Below are positions 8,487-18,022 of a stretch of DNA of 64,000 bases, piece after piece (the first letter of the stretch is position 1; each line of letters opens with the position of its first letter). Under the pieces are notes generated by a model. The model was not told the DNA's origin, searched no databases, and was given only the letters and a program-made list of their open reading frames with translations. The translations under genes and the position numbers were made by a program. This stretch comes from Mycolicibacter algericus DSM 45454 (lineage in GTDB: Bacteria; Actinomycetota; Actinomycetes; Mycobacteriales; Mycobacteriaceae), in assembly GCF_002086455.1 (NCBI RefSeq), contig NZ_MVHC01000005.1, forward strand, positions 32,001-96,000, in the 5' to 3' direction.

Positions 8487-8963
8487 GTGTCGTTGGCCGA
8501 GCGCCTCGCCGGGGCGCATTACCGATACCCCGACCACTATGAGGTGGAGCGGGAGAAGATCCGCGAATACGCCCGCGCCGTCAAGGCCGTGGACCCGGCC
8601 AGTTTCCACCTGCGGGCCGCGGCCGGGCTCGGGTATGACGGTCTGCTGGCTCCGCTGACCTACATCTCGGTGTTCGGCCACAAGGCGATTTCGGCGTTCT
8701 TCGAGCACGTCGGTGTCGCCGTCGATGACGCCCAGATTGTCCAGGTCGACCAGAAGCTGGAGTTTCACCAGCCGATCAAGGAAGGCGACCGGCTGTACTG
8801 CGACGTCTCGGTCGAGTCGGTTCGCCGCGCACACGGCACCGACATCATCATGACCAGGCAGGTCGTCACCAACGCTGCCGGTGAGATCGTGCAGGAGACA
8901 TACACGACGCTGGCGGGCCGCGCCGGCGAGGGAGATAAGGGTTTTACCGATGGCGTTGCGTGA
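8487..8963 (+). CDS. hadA: (3R)-hydroxyacyl-ACP dehydratase subunit HadA
   Basis: A 158-residue hotdog-fold subunit of the FAS-II dehydratase. HadA stabilises the acyl chain in the HadAB dimer, which removes water from beta-hydroxyacyl-AcpM during mycolic-acid chain extension. Typical stretches are YRYPDHYEVEREKIREYARAVK and GYDGLLAPLTYISVFG. It has the family's substrate-binding role but no catalytic Asp/His pair of its own. The GTG start at 8487 follows rpmG closely, and the 3' end overlaps hadB by 14 bp. HadAB is the target of thiacetazone and isoxyl, established in M. tuberculosis. Confidence 0.95.
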   Translation: MSLAERLAGAHYRYPDHYEVEREKIREYARAVKAVDPASFHLRAAAGLGYDGLLAPLTYISVFGHKAISAFFEHVGVAVDDAQIVQVDQKLEFHQPIKEGDRLYCDVSVESVRRAHGTDIIMTRQVVTNAAGEIVQETYTTLAGRAGEGDKGFTDGVA

Positions 8964-9387
8964 GTTCAGTTCGGTCAAGGTCGGCGATCAGCTGCCGGAA
9001 CGGGTCATCCCGCTCACCCGGCAGGACCTGGTGAACTACGCCGGCGTGTCCGGCGACCTGAACCCGATCCACTGGGACGACGAGATCGCGCAGCAGGTCG
9101 GTCTGGACACCGCGATCGCCCACGGCATGCTGACCATGGGGCTCGGCGGCGGCTACGTCACCGCCTGGGTGGGCGACCCGGGCGCGGTCACCGAGTACAA
9201 CGTCCGCTTCACCTCCGTGGTGCCGGTGCCCAACGACGGCAAGGGCGCTGAGATCACCTTCAGCGGCCGGGTGAAGTCCGTCGACCCCGAAACGAAGTCG
9301 GTGACGGTTGCGCTCACCGCCACCGCCAGCACCAACGCGGACAAGAAGATCTTCGGACGGGCGGTCGCCTCGGCGAAGCTCGCCTAG
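8950..9387 (+). CDS. hadB: (3R)-hydroxyacyl-ACP dehydratase catalytic subunit HadB
   Basis: A 145-residue MaoC-like hotdog protein carrying the catalytic dyad Asp36 and His41 in GDLNPIHWDDE. It pairs with HadA or HadC to dehydrate beta-hydroxyacyl-AcpM in FAS-II. The ATG at 8950 lies inside the end of hadA (14-bp overlap), consistent with coupled translation of the obligate dimer. It ends 8 bp before hadC. Length and motifs match the M. tuberculosis protein (142 residues). Confidence 0.96.
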   Translation: MALREFSSVKVGDQLPERVIPLTRQDLVNYAGVSGDLNPIHWDDEIAQQVGLDTAIAHGMLTMGLGGGYVTAWVGDPGAVTEYNVRFTSVVPVPNDGKGAEITFSGRVKSVDPETKSVTVALTATASTNADKKIFGRAVASAKLA

Positions 9388-9395
9388 GGGAAACG

Positions 9396-9896
9396 ATGGC
9401 GATCAAAACCGACATCCGGGGGCTGATCTGGCGCTACCCCGAGCCGTTCGTGGTGGGCCGCGAGAAGATCCGCGAGTTCGCCAACGCCGTCAAGGCCGAG
9501 GACCCCGCCTGCTACGACGAGAAGGCGGCGGCCGAACTGGGCTACGACGGGCTGCTGGCGCCGCTGACCTATGTGGCGATCCTGGCCAAGCTGGTGCAGT
9601 CGGACTTCTTCCGCAACGTCGACACCGGCTACACCACCATGCAGATGGTGCAGGTCGACCAGGGGTTCACCTTCCACCGGCCGATCAAGGCCGGCGACAT
9701 CCTCTACGCCCGGATGGAGATCGCGTCGGTCAACGAGCGCTTCGGCGCCGACATCGTCACCACCCGCAACATCTTGACCGACCCCGACGGCGACGTCGTG
9801 TTGGAGGCGTTCACCACGATGATGGGCCATGAGGGCGACGATTCGGTCAGCCTCAAGTGGGACGCCGAATCCGGTCAAGTCATCCGAACAGCCTGA
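9396..9896 (+). CDS. hadC: (3R)-hydroxyacyl-ACP dehydratase subunit HadC
   Basis: A 166-residue paralogue of HadA (EPFVVGREKIREFANAVKAEDPA ... in pieces; GYDGLLAPLTYVAILAK). With HadB it forms HadBC, which handles longer meromycolate intermediates and affects oxygenated mycolates. Like HadA it lacks the Asp/His dyad. The ATG at 9396 follows hadB by 8 bp with a GGGGAAACG leader. Its last 11 bp (GAACAGCCTGA) are repeated downstream in a 79-bp tandem array, so the gene's 3' end is one edge of that duplication. Confidence 0.95.
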   Translation: MAIKTDIRGLIWRYPEPFVVGREKIREFANAVKAEDPACYDEKAAAELGYDGLLAPLTYVAILAKLVQSDFFRNVDTGYTTMQMVQVDQGFTFHRPIKAGDILYARMEIASVNERFGADIVTTRNILTDPDGDVVLEAFTTMMGHEGDDSVSLKWDAESGQVIRTA

Positions 9897-10057
9897 GTCG
9901 TAGGGCTGTCCCGGTTTGCGCTCGCCTCCGCCGTCCCTGCGGGCCGACTCCGGTGAGCGTCGCCGAACAGCCTGATTCGTAGGGCTGTCCCGGTTTCCGC
10001 TCGCCTCCGCCGTCCCTGCGGGCCGACTCCGGTGAGCGTCGCCGAACAGCCTGATTA
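9885..10057 (+). repeat. 79-bp tandem repeat, two copies plus a partial third
   Basis: Starting at CGAACAGCCTGA in the end of hadC, a 79-bp unit repeats at 9964 and begins again at 10043 before diverging at TTAGTAACTGG. The first two copies differ at only two or so bases (GAGTC/GATTC and TTTGCG/TTTCCG). Each unit contains CGCTCGCC and GGTGAGCG, which can pair as an 8-bp stem. The unit length is not a multiple of three. The size and position are like mycobacterial MIRU/VNTR loci, but I cannot assign it to a named family. Confidence 0.9.
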
Positions 10058-10063
10058 GTAACT

Positions 10064-10210
10064 GGCCCGGGCGGCGAGGTACACTCGAACCTCGGGGTTT
10101 TCCCAGCACTAGCGCGCTTTCCGTGGATCCGGGGAGCGCGCGAATTGTGTGGGCCGGAGACGGTGCACTGGTGAAACCCCGGAACGCGCAGGTTGGTCTG
10201 CCAACCGCGA
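10064..10210 (+). promoter_or_regulatory. Probable promoter region for tRNA-Trp and secE
   Basis: After the tandem repeat, TACACT at 10080-10085 fits a mycobacterial -10 box. No good -35 is visible. Downstream, GCGCGCT and AGCGCGC (about 10117-10146) can form a hairpin in the leader before tRNA-Trp. The rest shows no gene. Confidence 0.4.
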
Positions 10211-10283
<73 letters not shown>

Positions 10284-10369
10284 CTGACGTGCCATGGTGG
10301 ACAGTGGACACTGGACACTGCCGGGCACGGTACGGCAATACGTAAGCGAGAAGAACGAAGGAGCATGCG

Positions 10370-11639
<1,270 letters not shown>

Positions 11640-11666
11640 GTAGTAGCGAAAGGAACACCAACACTC

Positions 11667-12095
11667 ATGGCCCCGAAGAAGAAGGTCGCCGGTCTGATCA
11701 AGCTGCAGATCGAAGCCGGCCAGGCCAATCCCGCGCCGCCGGTGGGACCCGCGCTGGGTCAGCACGGCGTCAACATCATGGAGTTCTGCAAGGCGTACAA
11801 CGCCGCCACGGAGAACCAGCGCGGCAATGTCGTCCCGGTGGAGATCACGGTCTATGAGGACCGCAGCTTCACCTTCGCGCTCAAGACCCCGCCGGCCGCC
11901 CGGTTGCTGCTCAAGGCAGCCGGCATCGCCAAGGGTTCGGCCGAGCCGCACAAGGCGAAGGTCGCCAAGGTGAGCTGGGACCAGATCCGCGAGATCGCCG
12001 AGACCAAGAAGGCCGACCTCAACGCCAACGACGTCGAGGCCGGAGCCAAGATCATCGCCGGCACCGCCCGCTCCATGGGCATCACCGTCGAATAA
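11667..12095 (+). CDS. rplK: 50S ribosomal protein L11
   Basis: A 142-residue ribosomal protein of the GTPase-associated centre. The N-terminal domain holds [20 protein letters not shown], with the prolines that contact thiostrepton and the release or elongation factors. The C-terminal rRNA-binding domain ends with [11 protein letters not shown]. The start ATG at 11667 follows GAAAGGAAC. The length equals the M. tuberculosis protein. It is followed by a 134-bp gap, long for a ribosomal operon, that holds a large palindrome. Confidence 0.97.
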   Translation: MAPKKKVAGLIKLQIEAGQANPAPPVGPALGQHGVNIMEFCKAYNAATENQRGNVVPVEITVYEDRSFTFALKTPPAARLLLKAAGIAKGSAEPHKAKVAKVSWDQIREIAETKKADLNANDVEAGAKIIAGTARSMGITVE

Positions 12096-12100
12096 GCCCT

Positions 12101-12163
12101 CGTTGACTCTGCGCTGACGGTGCAAAAGTGCGAGTAAGCACCACCGTGAACGCAGAGTCAACG
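12101..12163. repeat. Long palindrome between rplK and rplA
   Basis: Arms CGTTGACTCTGCG (12101-12113) and CGCAGAGTCAACG (12151-12163) are perfect 13-bp inverted repeats. They are followed inward by a 3x3 internal loop and a second stem ACGGTG (12117-12122)/CACCGT (12142-12147) around a 19-nt loop. There is no T-run, and the element lies inside an operon, so it is more like a REP-type element or an RNA processing site than a terminator. Confidence 0.8.
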
Positions 12164-12229
12164 CAAGGAAAGCGTGGGAGGGCCAGCTTCGGCCCGCAAA
12201 CCACAACCAACCACGAGATTGGATAACCG

Positions 12230-12937
12230 ATGAGCAAGAACAGCAAGGCCTACCGCGCCGCCGCCGAGAAGGTGGACCGCGACAACCTTTACTCCCCGTT
12301 GCAGGCCGCCAAGCTGGCCAAGGAGACGTCGTCGACCAAGCAGGACGCCACCGTCGAGGTGGCCATCCGGCTCGGCGTGGACCCCCGTAAGGCCGACCAG
12401 ATGGTCCGCGGCACCGTGAACCTGCCGCACGGCACCGGTAAGACCGCCCGGGTCGCGGTGTTCGCGGTCGGGGAGAAGGCCGAGCAGGCCACCGCCGCCG
12501 GCGCCGACGTGGTCGGCAGCGACGACCTGATCGAGAAGATCCAGGGCGGGTTTCTAGACTTCGACGCCGCGATCGCCACCCCCGACCAGATGGCCAAGGT
12601 CGGTCGCATCGCCCGCGTGCTGGGCCCGCGCGGCCTGATGCCCAACCCCAAGACCGGCACCGTTACCCCCGACGTCGCCAAGGCCGTCTCCGACATCAAG
12701 GGCGGCAAGATCAACTTCCGGGTGGACAAGCAGGCCAACCTGCACTTCGTCATCGGCAAGGCCTCGTTCGACGAGTCCAAGCTGGCGGAGAACTACGGCG
12801 CCGCCCTCGACGAGGTGTTGCGGCTCAAGCCGTCGTCGTCGAAGGGCCGTTACCTCAAGAAGATCGTCATCTCGACGACGACCGGCCCCGGCATTCCGGT
12901 GGACCCGACCGTCACCCGTAACTTCGTGGCCGAATAG
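12230..12937 (+). CDS. rplA: 50S ribosomal protein L1
   Basis: A 235-residue ribosomal protein that binds 23S rRNA at the L1 stalk and in many bacteria represses its own operon by binding the rplK leader. The typical L1 stretches are present: [14 protein letters not shown], the signature [20 protein letters not shown], and the C-terminal [17 protein letters not shown]. The ATG at 12230 follows a weak leader (ATTGGATAACCG). The transcript ends at a strong hairpin a few bases after the stop. Confidence 0.97.
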   Translation: MSKNSKAYRAAAEKVDRDNLYSPLQAAKLAKETSSTKQDATVEVAIRLGVDPRKADQMVRGTVNLPHGTGKTARVAVFAVGEKAEQATAAGADVVGSDDLIEKIQGGFLDFDAAIATPDQMAKVGRIARVLGPRGLMPNPKTGTVTPDVAKAVSDIKGGKINFRVDKQANLHFVIGKASFDESKLAENYGAALDEVLRLKPSSSKGRYLKKIVISTTTGPGIPVDPTVTRNFVAE

Positions 12938-12944
12938 CCCCCAC

Positions 12945-13000
12945 GACCAGTCGCGAAAGCCCCCTTTTCCGTACCGGAGAGGGGGCTTTTGCGACTGGTC
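12945..13000. terminator. Bidirectional terminator between rplA and the mycolate methyltransferase
   Basis: GACCAGTCGCGAAAGCCCCC (from 12945) pairs almost perfectly with the complementary sequence ending at 13000, with one mismatch over about 20 bp and T- or A-runs next to the GC core (CCCCCTTTT and GGGGGCTTTT). It serves both convergent genes. Confidence 0.9.
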
Positions 13001-13005
13001 GGCGG

Positions 13006-13905
13006 TTAGCTCTTGACGTAGGTGACCAGGCTGACGTCCAGGGCCTCGTCGGTGAAGTAGTACTCGCAACCGCGCAGGTACTTCATGTAGCGCTGGTAGA
13101 CCTCTTCGGACTGGATCGCGACGGCCTCGTCGTGGTGCGCCTCCAGCGCGTCACCCCAGATCCGGAGGGTCTTGATGTAGTGCGACCGCAGTGAAAGCGC
13201 CTCCGGCACAGTGAAACCGGCCTTCTCGCCGTGCTCCACCATCATGTCGGTGGTGGGCAGCCGCCCGCCCGGGAAGATCTCGGTGAGGATGAACTTGATG
13301 AACCGGGCCGTCTCGAACGTCAGCTTCTTGCCGCGCGCGTTCAGGTCATACGGATGGAAGCTGACACTGCTCTGGATGGCCATCCGGCCGTCGGCCGGCA
13401 TGATCTCGAAACAGTTCTTGAAGAAGTCATCGTAGTTCTCGAAGCCGAAGTGCTCGAACGCCTCGATCGAGACGATCCGGTCCACCGGCTCGTTGAACTC
13501 CTCCCAGCCCTGCAGCAGCACCCGCCGTGTTCGCTCGGTGTCGATCTCGTCGAGCAGGCTCTGGGAGTAGGCGTGCTGGTTCTTGCTCAGCGTCAGCCCG
13601 ATCACGTTGACGTCGTACTTCTCGACGGCGCGCTTCATGGTCCCGCCCCAGCCGCAGCCGATGTCGAGCAGCGTCATCCCGGGCCGCAGGTTCAGCTTGT
13701 CCAGGTTCAGGTCGACCTTGGCGATCTGCGCCTCTTCCAGCGAGATGTCCGGCGGCTCGAAGTACGCGCAGCTGTAGGTCCGGCTCGGGTCCTGGAACAG
13801 CGCGAAGAAGTCGTCGGACAGGTCGTAGTGGGCCTGGATGTTCTCGAACTTCGGACGCATCCCCTCGGCGCGTGTGGCCTTTTCCACCATCTGTTTGTCC
13901 ACCAT
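13006..13905 (-). CDS. mmaA4: Mycolic acid methyltransferase, MmaA4-like
   Basis: A 299-residue SAM-dependent enzyme of the cyclopropane mycolic acid synthase family. Motif I is [10 protein letters not shown]. Family markers are [44 protein letters not shown] and [10 protein letters not shown]. From memory it is closest to MmaA4 (Hma), which adds the hydroxymethyl branch leading to keto- and methoxy-mycolates. The ATG at 13905 gives a length like MmaA4 (301); an ATG at 13890 is possible. It is first after rplA in M. tuberculosis too, where three further paralogues follow; here there is one. Confidence 0.85.
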   Translation of the reverse strand: MVDKQMVEKATRAEGMRPKFENIQAHYDLSDDFFALFQDPSRTYSCAYFEPPDISLEEAQIAKVDLNLDKLNLRPGMTLLDIGCGWGGTMKRAVEKYDVNVIGLTLSKNQHAYSQSLLDEIDTERTRRVLLQGWEEFNEPVDRIVSIEAFEHFGFENYDDFFKNCFEIMPADGRMAIQSSVSFHPYDLNARGKKLTFETARFIKFILTEIFPGGRLPTTDMMVEHGEKAGFTVPEALSLRSHYIKTLRIWGDALEAHHDEAVAIQSEEVYQRYMKYLRGCEYYFTDEALDVSLVTYVKS

Positions 13906-14063
13906 TTGTGACTGGTTGCCTTCCTGATGTAACCCGTCGTGACCGAACCTGGCGGTTGCCGTCTGGTCCGTGCCGGTCAACTGTTGCAGCTTAGCGGGTC
14001 GAGGGTGAATCGGTTGACGTGAAATATAGCCAAGCCGTAGCCCCACGGCAGGCCGGTCCCCGG

Positions 14064-14927
14064 CTACTTTTGCAGCGTGTACTGATGGACCGTGTTGTAC
14101 CCGTCGCGGAACAGCTTTACGCAGCCGTTGAGGTACTTGTCGAAGCGGTCGTACGCCTCCTGACCTTGTACTTCGATCGCCCGCTCCTTGTTGGCCGCCA
14201 GCATCGCCGCCCAGTCTTCCAGGGTGCGCGCGTAGTGCGGCCCGATCTCGTCGTCCCGGGTCACGGTGAAGCCGGCCTCGGCGGCATACTTGCGGGGCAA
14301 CCAGGCTGAGGGCAGCTGACCGCCGGGGAAGATCTCCTTCATGATGAACAAGGTGAACTTCGCCAGGTCCATCGTGAGCGGCAGGCCCCTGGCCTGCGCG
14401 TCCTCCGACCCCGCGATCGCGGTGATGGTGTGCAGCAGCATCCGCCCGTCGTCGGGCAACGCCTGGTAGGTGATCCGGAAGAAGTCCTCCCAGCGATCCC
14501 GGCCGAAGTGCTCGAACGCGCCGATCGAGACGATCCGGTCCACCTTGTCGGTGAACTCCTCCCAGCCCTGCAGTCGCACCTCGACCTGACGGTTGGTCTT
14601 GACCTTGGACAGTTTCTCGATCGCGTACTCGCGCTGCTCGCCGCTCAGGGTGAGACCGATGACGTTGACGTCGTAGGTCTCGATCGCTCGTTGCATGCAG
14701 GCCCCCCAGCCGCAGCCGATGTCGAGCAGTGTCATCCCGGGCTGCAGGCCCAGCTTGCCCAGCGCCAGGTCGAACTTGGCGATCTGGGCCTCATCGCAGG
14801 TGGTGTCCTTGTCGGGGTAGAACCCGCAGGTGTAGCCCATCGTGGGGCCGAGGAACAGCTCGTAGAACTCATTGGAGATGTCGTAGATCGACTGCAGTTC
14901 TTCGTACTTGGGTTCCAATTTCGGCAT
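14064..14927 (-). CDS. Cyclopropane/mycolate methyltransferase family enzyme
   Basis: A 287-residue paralogue of the preceding gene, with the SAM motif [10 protein letters not shown], the family stretches [26 protein letters not shown] and [15 protein letters not shown], and a C-terminus HQYTLQK. It sits where M. tuberculosis has mmaA1, but I cannot say whether it is a MmaA1, UmaA or CmaA type. The aromatic stretch [14 protein letters not shown] differs from the usual YTCAYFE, so its substrate or product may differ. It has its own upstream gap of 82 bp after lipG on the same strand. Confidence 0.8.
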   Translation of the reverse strand: MPKLEPKYEELQSIYDISNEFYELFLGPTMGYTCGFYPDKDTTCDEAQIAKFDLALGKLGLQPGMTLLDIGCGWGACMQRAIETYDVNVIGLTLSGEQREYAIEKLSKVKTNRQVEVRLQGWEEFTDKVDRIVSIGAFEHFGRDRWEDFFRITYQALPDDGRMLLHTITAIAGSEDAQARGLPLTMDLAKFTLFIMKEIFPGGQLPSAWLPRKYAAEAGFTVTRDDEIGPHYARTLEDWAAMLAANKERAIEVQGQEAYDRFDKYLNGCVKLFRDGYNTVHQYTLQK

Positions 14928-15009
14928 GGCTCGGTTTACTCACGATCTTCGGGGGGACAGGAAGAGGCCCCGACATCGTACCGTCTGCTGTTAGCCGGAT
15001 AACAATTAG

Positions 15010-15915
15010 CTAGTGGCCGGCAGCAAACGTCGTGGTCAACTCGGTGATCACCGGATCCCACAGCTCCTCGGGAAGGTCATGGCCCATGCCCTCGAACAGC
15101 ACCAGCCGGGCCCGGTCGATGGCATCGGCGATCGCCCGCCCGCCCGACGGCCGCATCAACTTGTCGGCCAGGCCGTGGATGACCACCGTCGGTGCGGTGA
15201 TCAGTTGGTCGTAGGCGGCCAGGCTCCCGCTGGCCAGGATGGCGCCGAATTGGCGGGCGATGCCCCACGGGTAGTAGCTGCGTTCGTAGGCTTCGATGAC
15301 GTTGGCCCGCAGCTGCTCCTCCGGTGTCGGGTAGCCGGGGCTGCCGATGATCCGGCTGGCCCGCACCGCGTTGTTGATGATCACCTCACGCGGCGAGTCC
15401 GGCGGCGGCCCGGACAGCAGCGCCAGCAGCGCGCGCGGCGCCGGCGGGGGCAGGAACCGGCGGTTGTTGCTGGAGAAGATCACCCCCAGCGACCGGGTCC
15501 GCTCGGCGAACCGGGCCGCGAACACCTGCGCGATCATGCCGCCCATCGAGGCGCCGACCACGTGGGCCCTGTCGATGTCCAGGTGATCCAGCAGCGCGGC
15601 GGCGTCGTCGGCCATGTCCTCCAGGGTGTAGACCGCTGAGCTGGGCTTGCCCAGCCAGAACCGCGCCATCCGGGGTACCAGTGCGCCGCGGGCATGTTTG
15701 CGGCCCAACTTGGTGGACAAACCCACATCCCGGTTGTCGTAGCGGATCACCCGCAGCCCCTGGGCGACCAGCTTCTCGCAGAAGCCGGTGCGCCACAGCA
15801 GCAGCTGGGCCCCCAGCCCCATCACCAGCAGGACCGGCGGGTCGTCCGGGCTGCCCAGGTCCTCGTAGAAGATCTCCAGCTCGCCGGAGCGAGCGGTACC
15901 GCTGCGCACCTCCAC
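15010..15915 (-). CDS. lipG: Alpha/beta hydrolase LipG
   Basis: A 301-residue alpha/beta hydrolase with thioesterase/phospholipase-like features. The nucleophile is Ser123 in VGASMGG, the oxyanion region is LVMGLGAQLLLW, and the catalytic His is in EGMGHDLPEELW. From memory, M. tuberculosis LipG (Rv0646c) sits in the same place behind the mmaA cluster and has been reported as a phospholipase and thioesterase. The gene ends 82 bp before the methyltransferase gene on the same strand and starts 2 bp after the ABC1 kinase stop. Confidence 0.88.
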   Translation of the reverse strand: MEVRSGTARSGELEIFYEDLGSPDDPPVLLVMGLGAQLLLWRTGFCEKLVAQGLRVIRYDNRDVGLSTKLGRKHARGALVPRMARFWLGKPSSAVYTLEDMADDAAALLDHLDIDRAHVVGASMGGMIAQVFAARFAERTRSLGVIFSSNNRRFLPPPAPRALLALLSGPPPDSPREVIINNAVRASRIIGSPGYPTPEEQLRANVIEAYERSYYPWGIARQFGAILASGSLAAYDQLITAPTVVIHGLADKLMRPSGGRAIADAIDRARLVLFEGMGHDLPEELWDPVITELTTTFAAGH

Positions 15916-15917
15916 GG

Positions 15918-17264
15918 CTACACCTCCGGTGCTTGGTTGTGTTCACGGCTGACGTCGACCATGAAGTTGGCGAAGTAACCGGTCAGTTGCGGGTCGGACA
16001 TCATCTGCCAGCGCGGCGCCAGCAGCTTCATGTAGCGCTCCACATAGAGGAACTGTTTGCCGATCAGCACCAGCTCGCGGGGCAGCTTGACGTCGTAGGC
16101 GTCGGCCAGCGCGCCGAGCTGCCGGCCGATCTCGGCGTAAGACAGATCGCCGAGGGTCTTCATCGTCAACGGGGTGGAGAACGCCTCCAGATCCTTGGCG
16201 GCCTGCGCCTCGGGTTTCATCGTGCCGACCGCGCCCATCAGCACCACGATCTTGCCGGCGGCGGCGTGGTCCTTCTTGACCAGCAGCGCATACACCAGCT
16301 CCCGCAGCAGCCACCGGGTGCGCGGGTCGATGCGGCCCATGATCCCGAAGTCCAGGAACACCACCCGCCCCTGGTCGTCGACCAGCAGGTTGCCGGCATG
16401 CAGGTCGCCGTGGAACAGGCCGTGCCGCAGCCCGCCCTCGAAGGTGGAGAACAGCAGCGCCTTGACCAACTCCACGCCGTCGAAGCCGGCCTTGCGGATG
16501 GCCGGGGCGTCGTCGATGCGCAGCCCCGCGACCCGCTCCATGGTGAGCACCCGCTCGCTGGTGAAGTCCCAGTGCACGTCGGGCACCTTGATGTTGCGGC
16601 CCAGCGGTGAGGCGTGCAGGTGCGACACCCAGGTCTGCATCGACTGCGCCTCGATGCGGAAGTCCAGCTCCTCGGCGAGGTTGTCGGAGAAGTCGGCGAC
16701 GACGTCCTGCGCCGACAGTCGGCGGCCCAGCTTGGCCACCTCGACCAGTTGCGCGAACCGTTTGAGGATCTGCAGGTCGGCGGCCACCCGGCGGCGGATG
16801 CCCGGGCGCTGGATCTTGACGACGACGTCTTCGCCGCTGTGCAGCGTGGCGAAGTGGACCTGGGCGATGGACGCCGACGCGATCGGGGTCTCGTCGAACT
16901 TCGCGAACAGCTGCTGCGGTTCGGCGCCCAGCTCCTCGACGAACAGTTTGTGCACCGCTTCCGGGTCGGCCGGCGGAACCGAGTCCAGCAGGCCGCGGAA
17001 CTCCCGCGACAGCGGCTCGCCGAACGCGCCGGGGCTCGAGGCGATGATCTGGCCGAACTTGACGTAGGTGGGGCCCAGGTCGGCGAATGTCTGCGGCAGC
17101 TCCCGGATCACCTTCTGCTGGACCGGGCCCGGCCCGAGCAGCCGCGTGAAGACGCGGCTGGCGGCGCGGGTGAGCTGCCAGCCCGTGGCGCCGATGCGAG
17201 CGGCCTCGACCGGCAGCGGCACCCGGTCCAGCCGGGCCACCTGGCGTGGTGGGGTCGAACTCAT
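15918..17264 (-). CDS. ABC1/UbiB-family atypical kinase
   Basis: A 448-residue protein of the ABC1 (UbiB/COQ8) family. The family motif KxGQ appears as KFGQIIASSPGAF, the nucleotide-binding Lys as VVKIQRPG, and the catalytic and metal loops as HGDLHAGNLLVDDQGRVVFLDFGIMGRID. Family members bind or hydrolyse ATP and support isoprenoid-quinone or lipid metabolism; the substrate is unknown. It matches the position of Rv0647c. The ATG at 17264 was chosen because the upstream frame has no family similarity. It is probably cotranscribed with lipG, whose start follows 2 bp after its stop. Confidence 0.87.
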   Translation of the reverse strand: MSSTPPRQVARLDRVPLPVEAARIGATGWQLTRAASRVFTRLLGPGPVQQKVIRELPQTFADLGPTYVKFGQIIASSPGAFGEPLSREFRGLLDSVPPADPEAVHKLFVEELGAEPQQLFAKFDETPIASASIAQVHFATLHSGEDVVVKIQRPGIRRRVAADLQILKRFAQLVEVAKLGRRLSAQDVVADFSDNLAEELDFRIEAQSMQTWVSHLHASPLGRNIKVPDVHWDFTSERVLTMERVAGLRIDDAPAIRKAGFDGVELVKALLFSTFEGGLRHGLFHGDLHAGNLLVDDQGRVVFLDFGIMGRIDPRTRWLLRELVYALLVKKDHAAAGKIVVLMGAVGTMKPEAQAAKDLEAFSTPLTMKTLGDLSYAEIGRQLGALADAYDVKLPRELVLIGKQFLYVERYMKLLAPRWQMMSDPQLTGYFANFMVDVSREHNQAPEV

Positions 17265-17281
17265 TGCTGCAGTCTGCCAAA

Positions 17282-17380
17282 TCAACGCCGGAAGTGCTCT
17301 GTCAATGCCTGGCTGACCGGTCCCCACAGGCGTGGCGGCACATCATGCCCCATGCCCTTGACCAGCACGAATCGGGATGG
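17282..17380 (-). pseudogene. C-terminal remnant of an LipG-like hydrolase gene
   Basis: Just upstream of the ABC1 gene a minus-strand frame ends with RFVLVKGMGHDVPPRLWGPV, SQALTEHFRR. This aligns with the end of LipG (RLVLFEGMGHDLPEELWDPV, ITELTTTF), including the catalytic-His motif GMGHD. No hydrolase similarity is seen further upstream, where the DinB-like gene begins. I read it as the remains of a second, tandem lipG-like gene that lost about 270 residues. Confidence 0.7.
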
Positions 17381-17412
17381 CGGCGGCCACCGCACGGCCA
17401 TGCATCGGCCCA

Positions 17413-17949
17413 CTAGGCCGTTCCATCGGCTCGGTGGGCGTCTCGGTGGGCGTACAGATCGCGCAGGCAAGCGATCTCGGCCCCGTGGTGGATGGTCTCG
17501 CGGTTGATGTGCAAGACCAGTTCCGCCATGGTGCGGTCGGCCCACGGGCCCTCCGCGGGGCCGACCGGCCGGTTCAACGCGGCCTCGTCCAGACCGCGCA
17601 CCCCGCCGATCCACCGGGCGTAGGCGTCGTCGAGCTGCTCCAGCGCGGTGGCGGCGTGCAGCGCATACGGCCAGCTCTGGTAGTCGGCCGGTGGCCCACC
17701 GAAATGGTGATGGTTACGCATCGCGAAGACTCCGACGGTGACGTGCGCCATCCGCCAGGCGATGGTGGTGAACGGCGCGGGCACCGGTGGCGGGAGCTCG
17801 AAGTCGATGCTGTCGCGGCGCACCGTCCAGCAGCCCGGCGCCGGCTCCCACAGGTACTCGGCGTCGGTGAGACCGTCCAACCGCGGGCGCAGCAGGTGCT
17901 GCCAGTGCCAGTCGAGTTGGTCGGCCAGTACCTCGCTGGAGACGGGCAT
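17413..17949 (-). CDS. DinB/mycothiol-transferase-like protein
   Basis: A 178-residue four-helix protein of the DinB superfamily. The metal-binding His pattern is suggested by AWRMAHVTVGVFAMRNHHHFG and LHINRETIHHGAEIACLRDL. Characterised relatives include thiol-dependent S-transferases using mycothiol or bacillithiol; the actual reaction is not known. The ATG at 17949 was chosen over longer frames because the conserved region starts there (SSEVLADQLDWHWQHLL). It is read divergently from the alpha-mannosidase, whose start is 73 bp away. Confidence 0.72.
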   Translation of the reverse strand: MPVSSEVLADQLDWHWQHLLRPRLDGLTDAEYLWEPAPGCWTVRRDSIDFELPPPVPAPFTTIAWRMAHVTVGVFAMRNHHHFGGPPADYQSWPYALHAATALEQLDDAYARWIGGVRGLDEAALNRPVGPAEGPWADRTMAELVLHINRETIHHGAEIACLRDLYAHRDAHRADGTA

Positions 17950-18022
17950 GCCCCGAGCCTGCCACGCGTGCCCGGTCGCCGAAAGAAGCCATGCGGCCGG
18001 CGCACATCCGTAGGTTTGTGCC

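Noticed and set aside
9885..10057. The 79-bp repeat as an insertion sequence or attachment site
   Set aside because: No transposase or integrase frame and no terminal inverted repeats; it is a simple tandem array.
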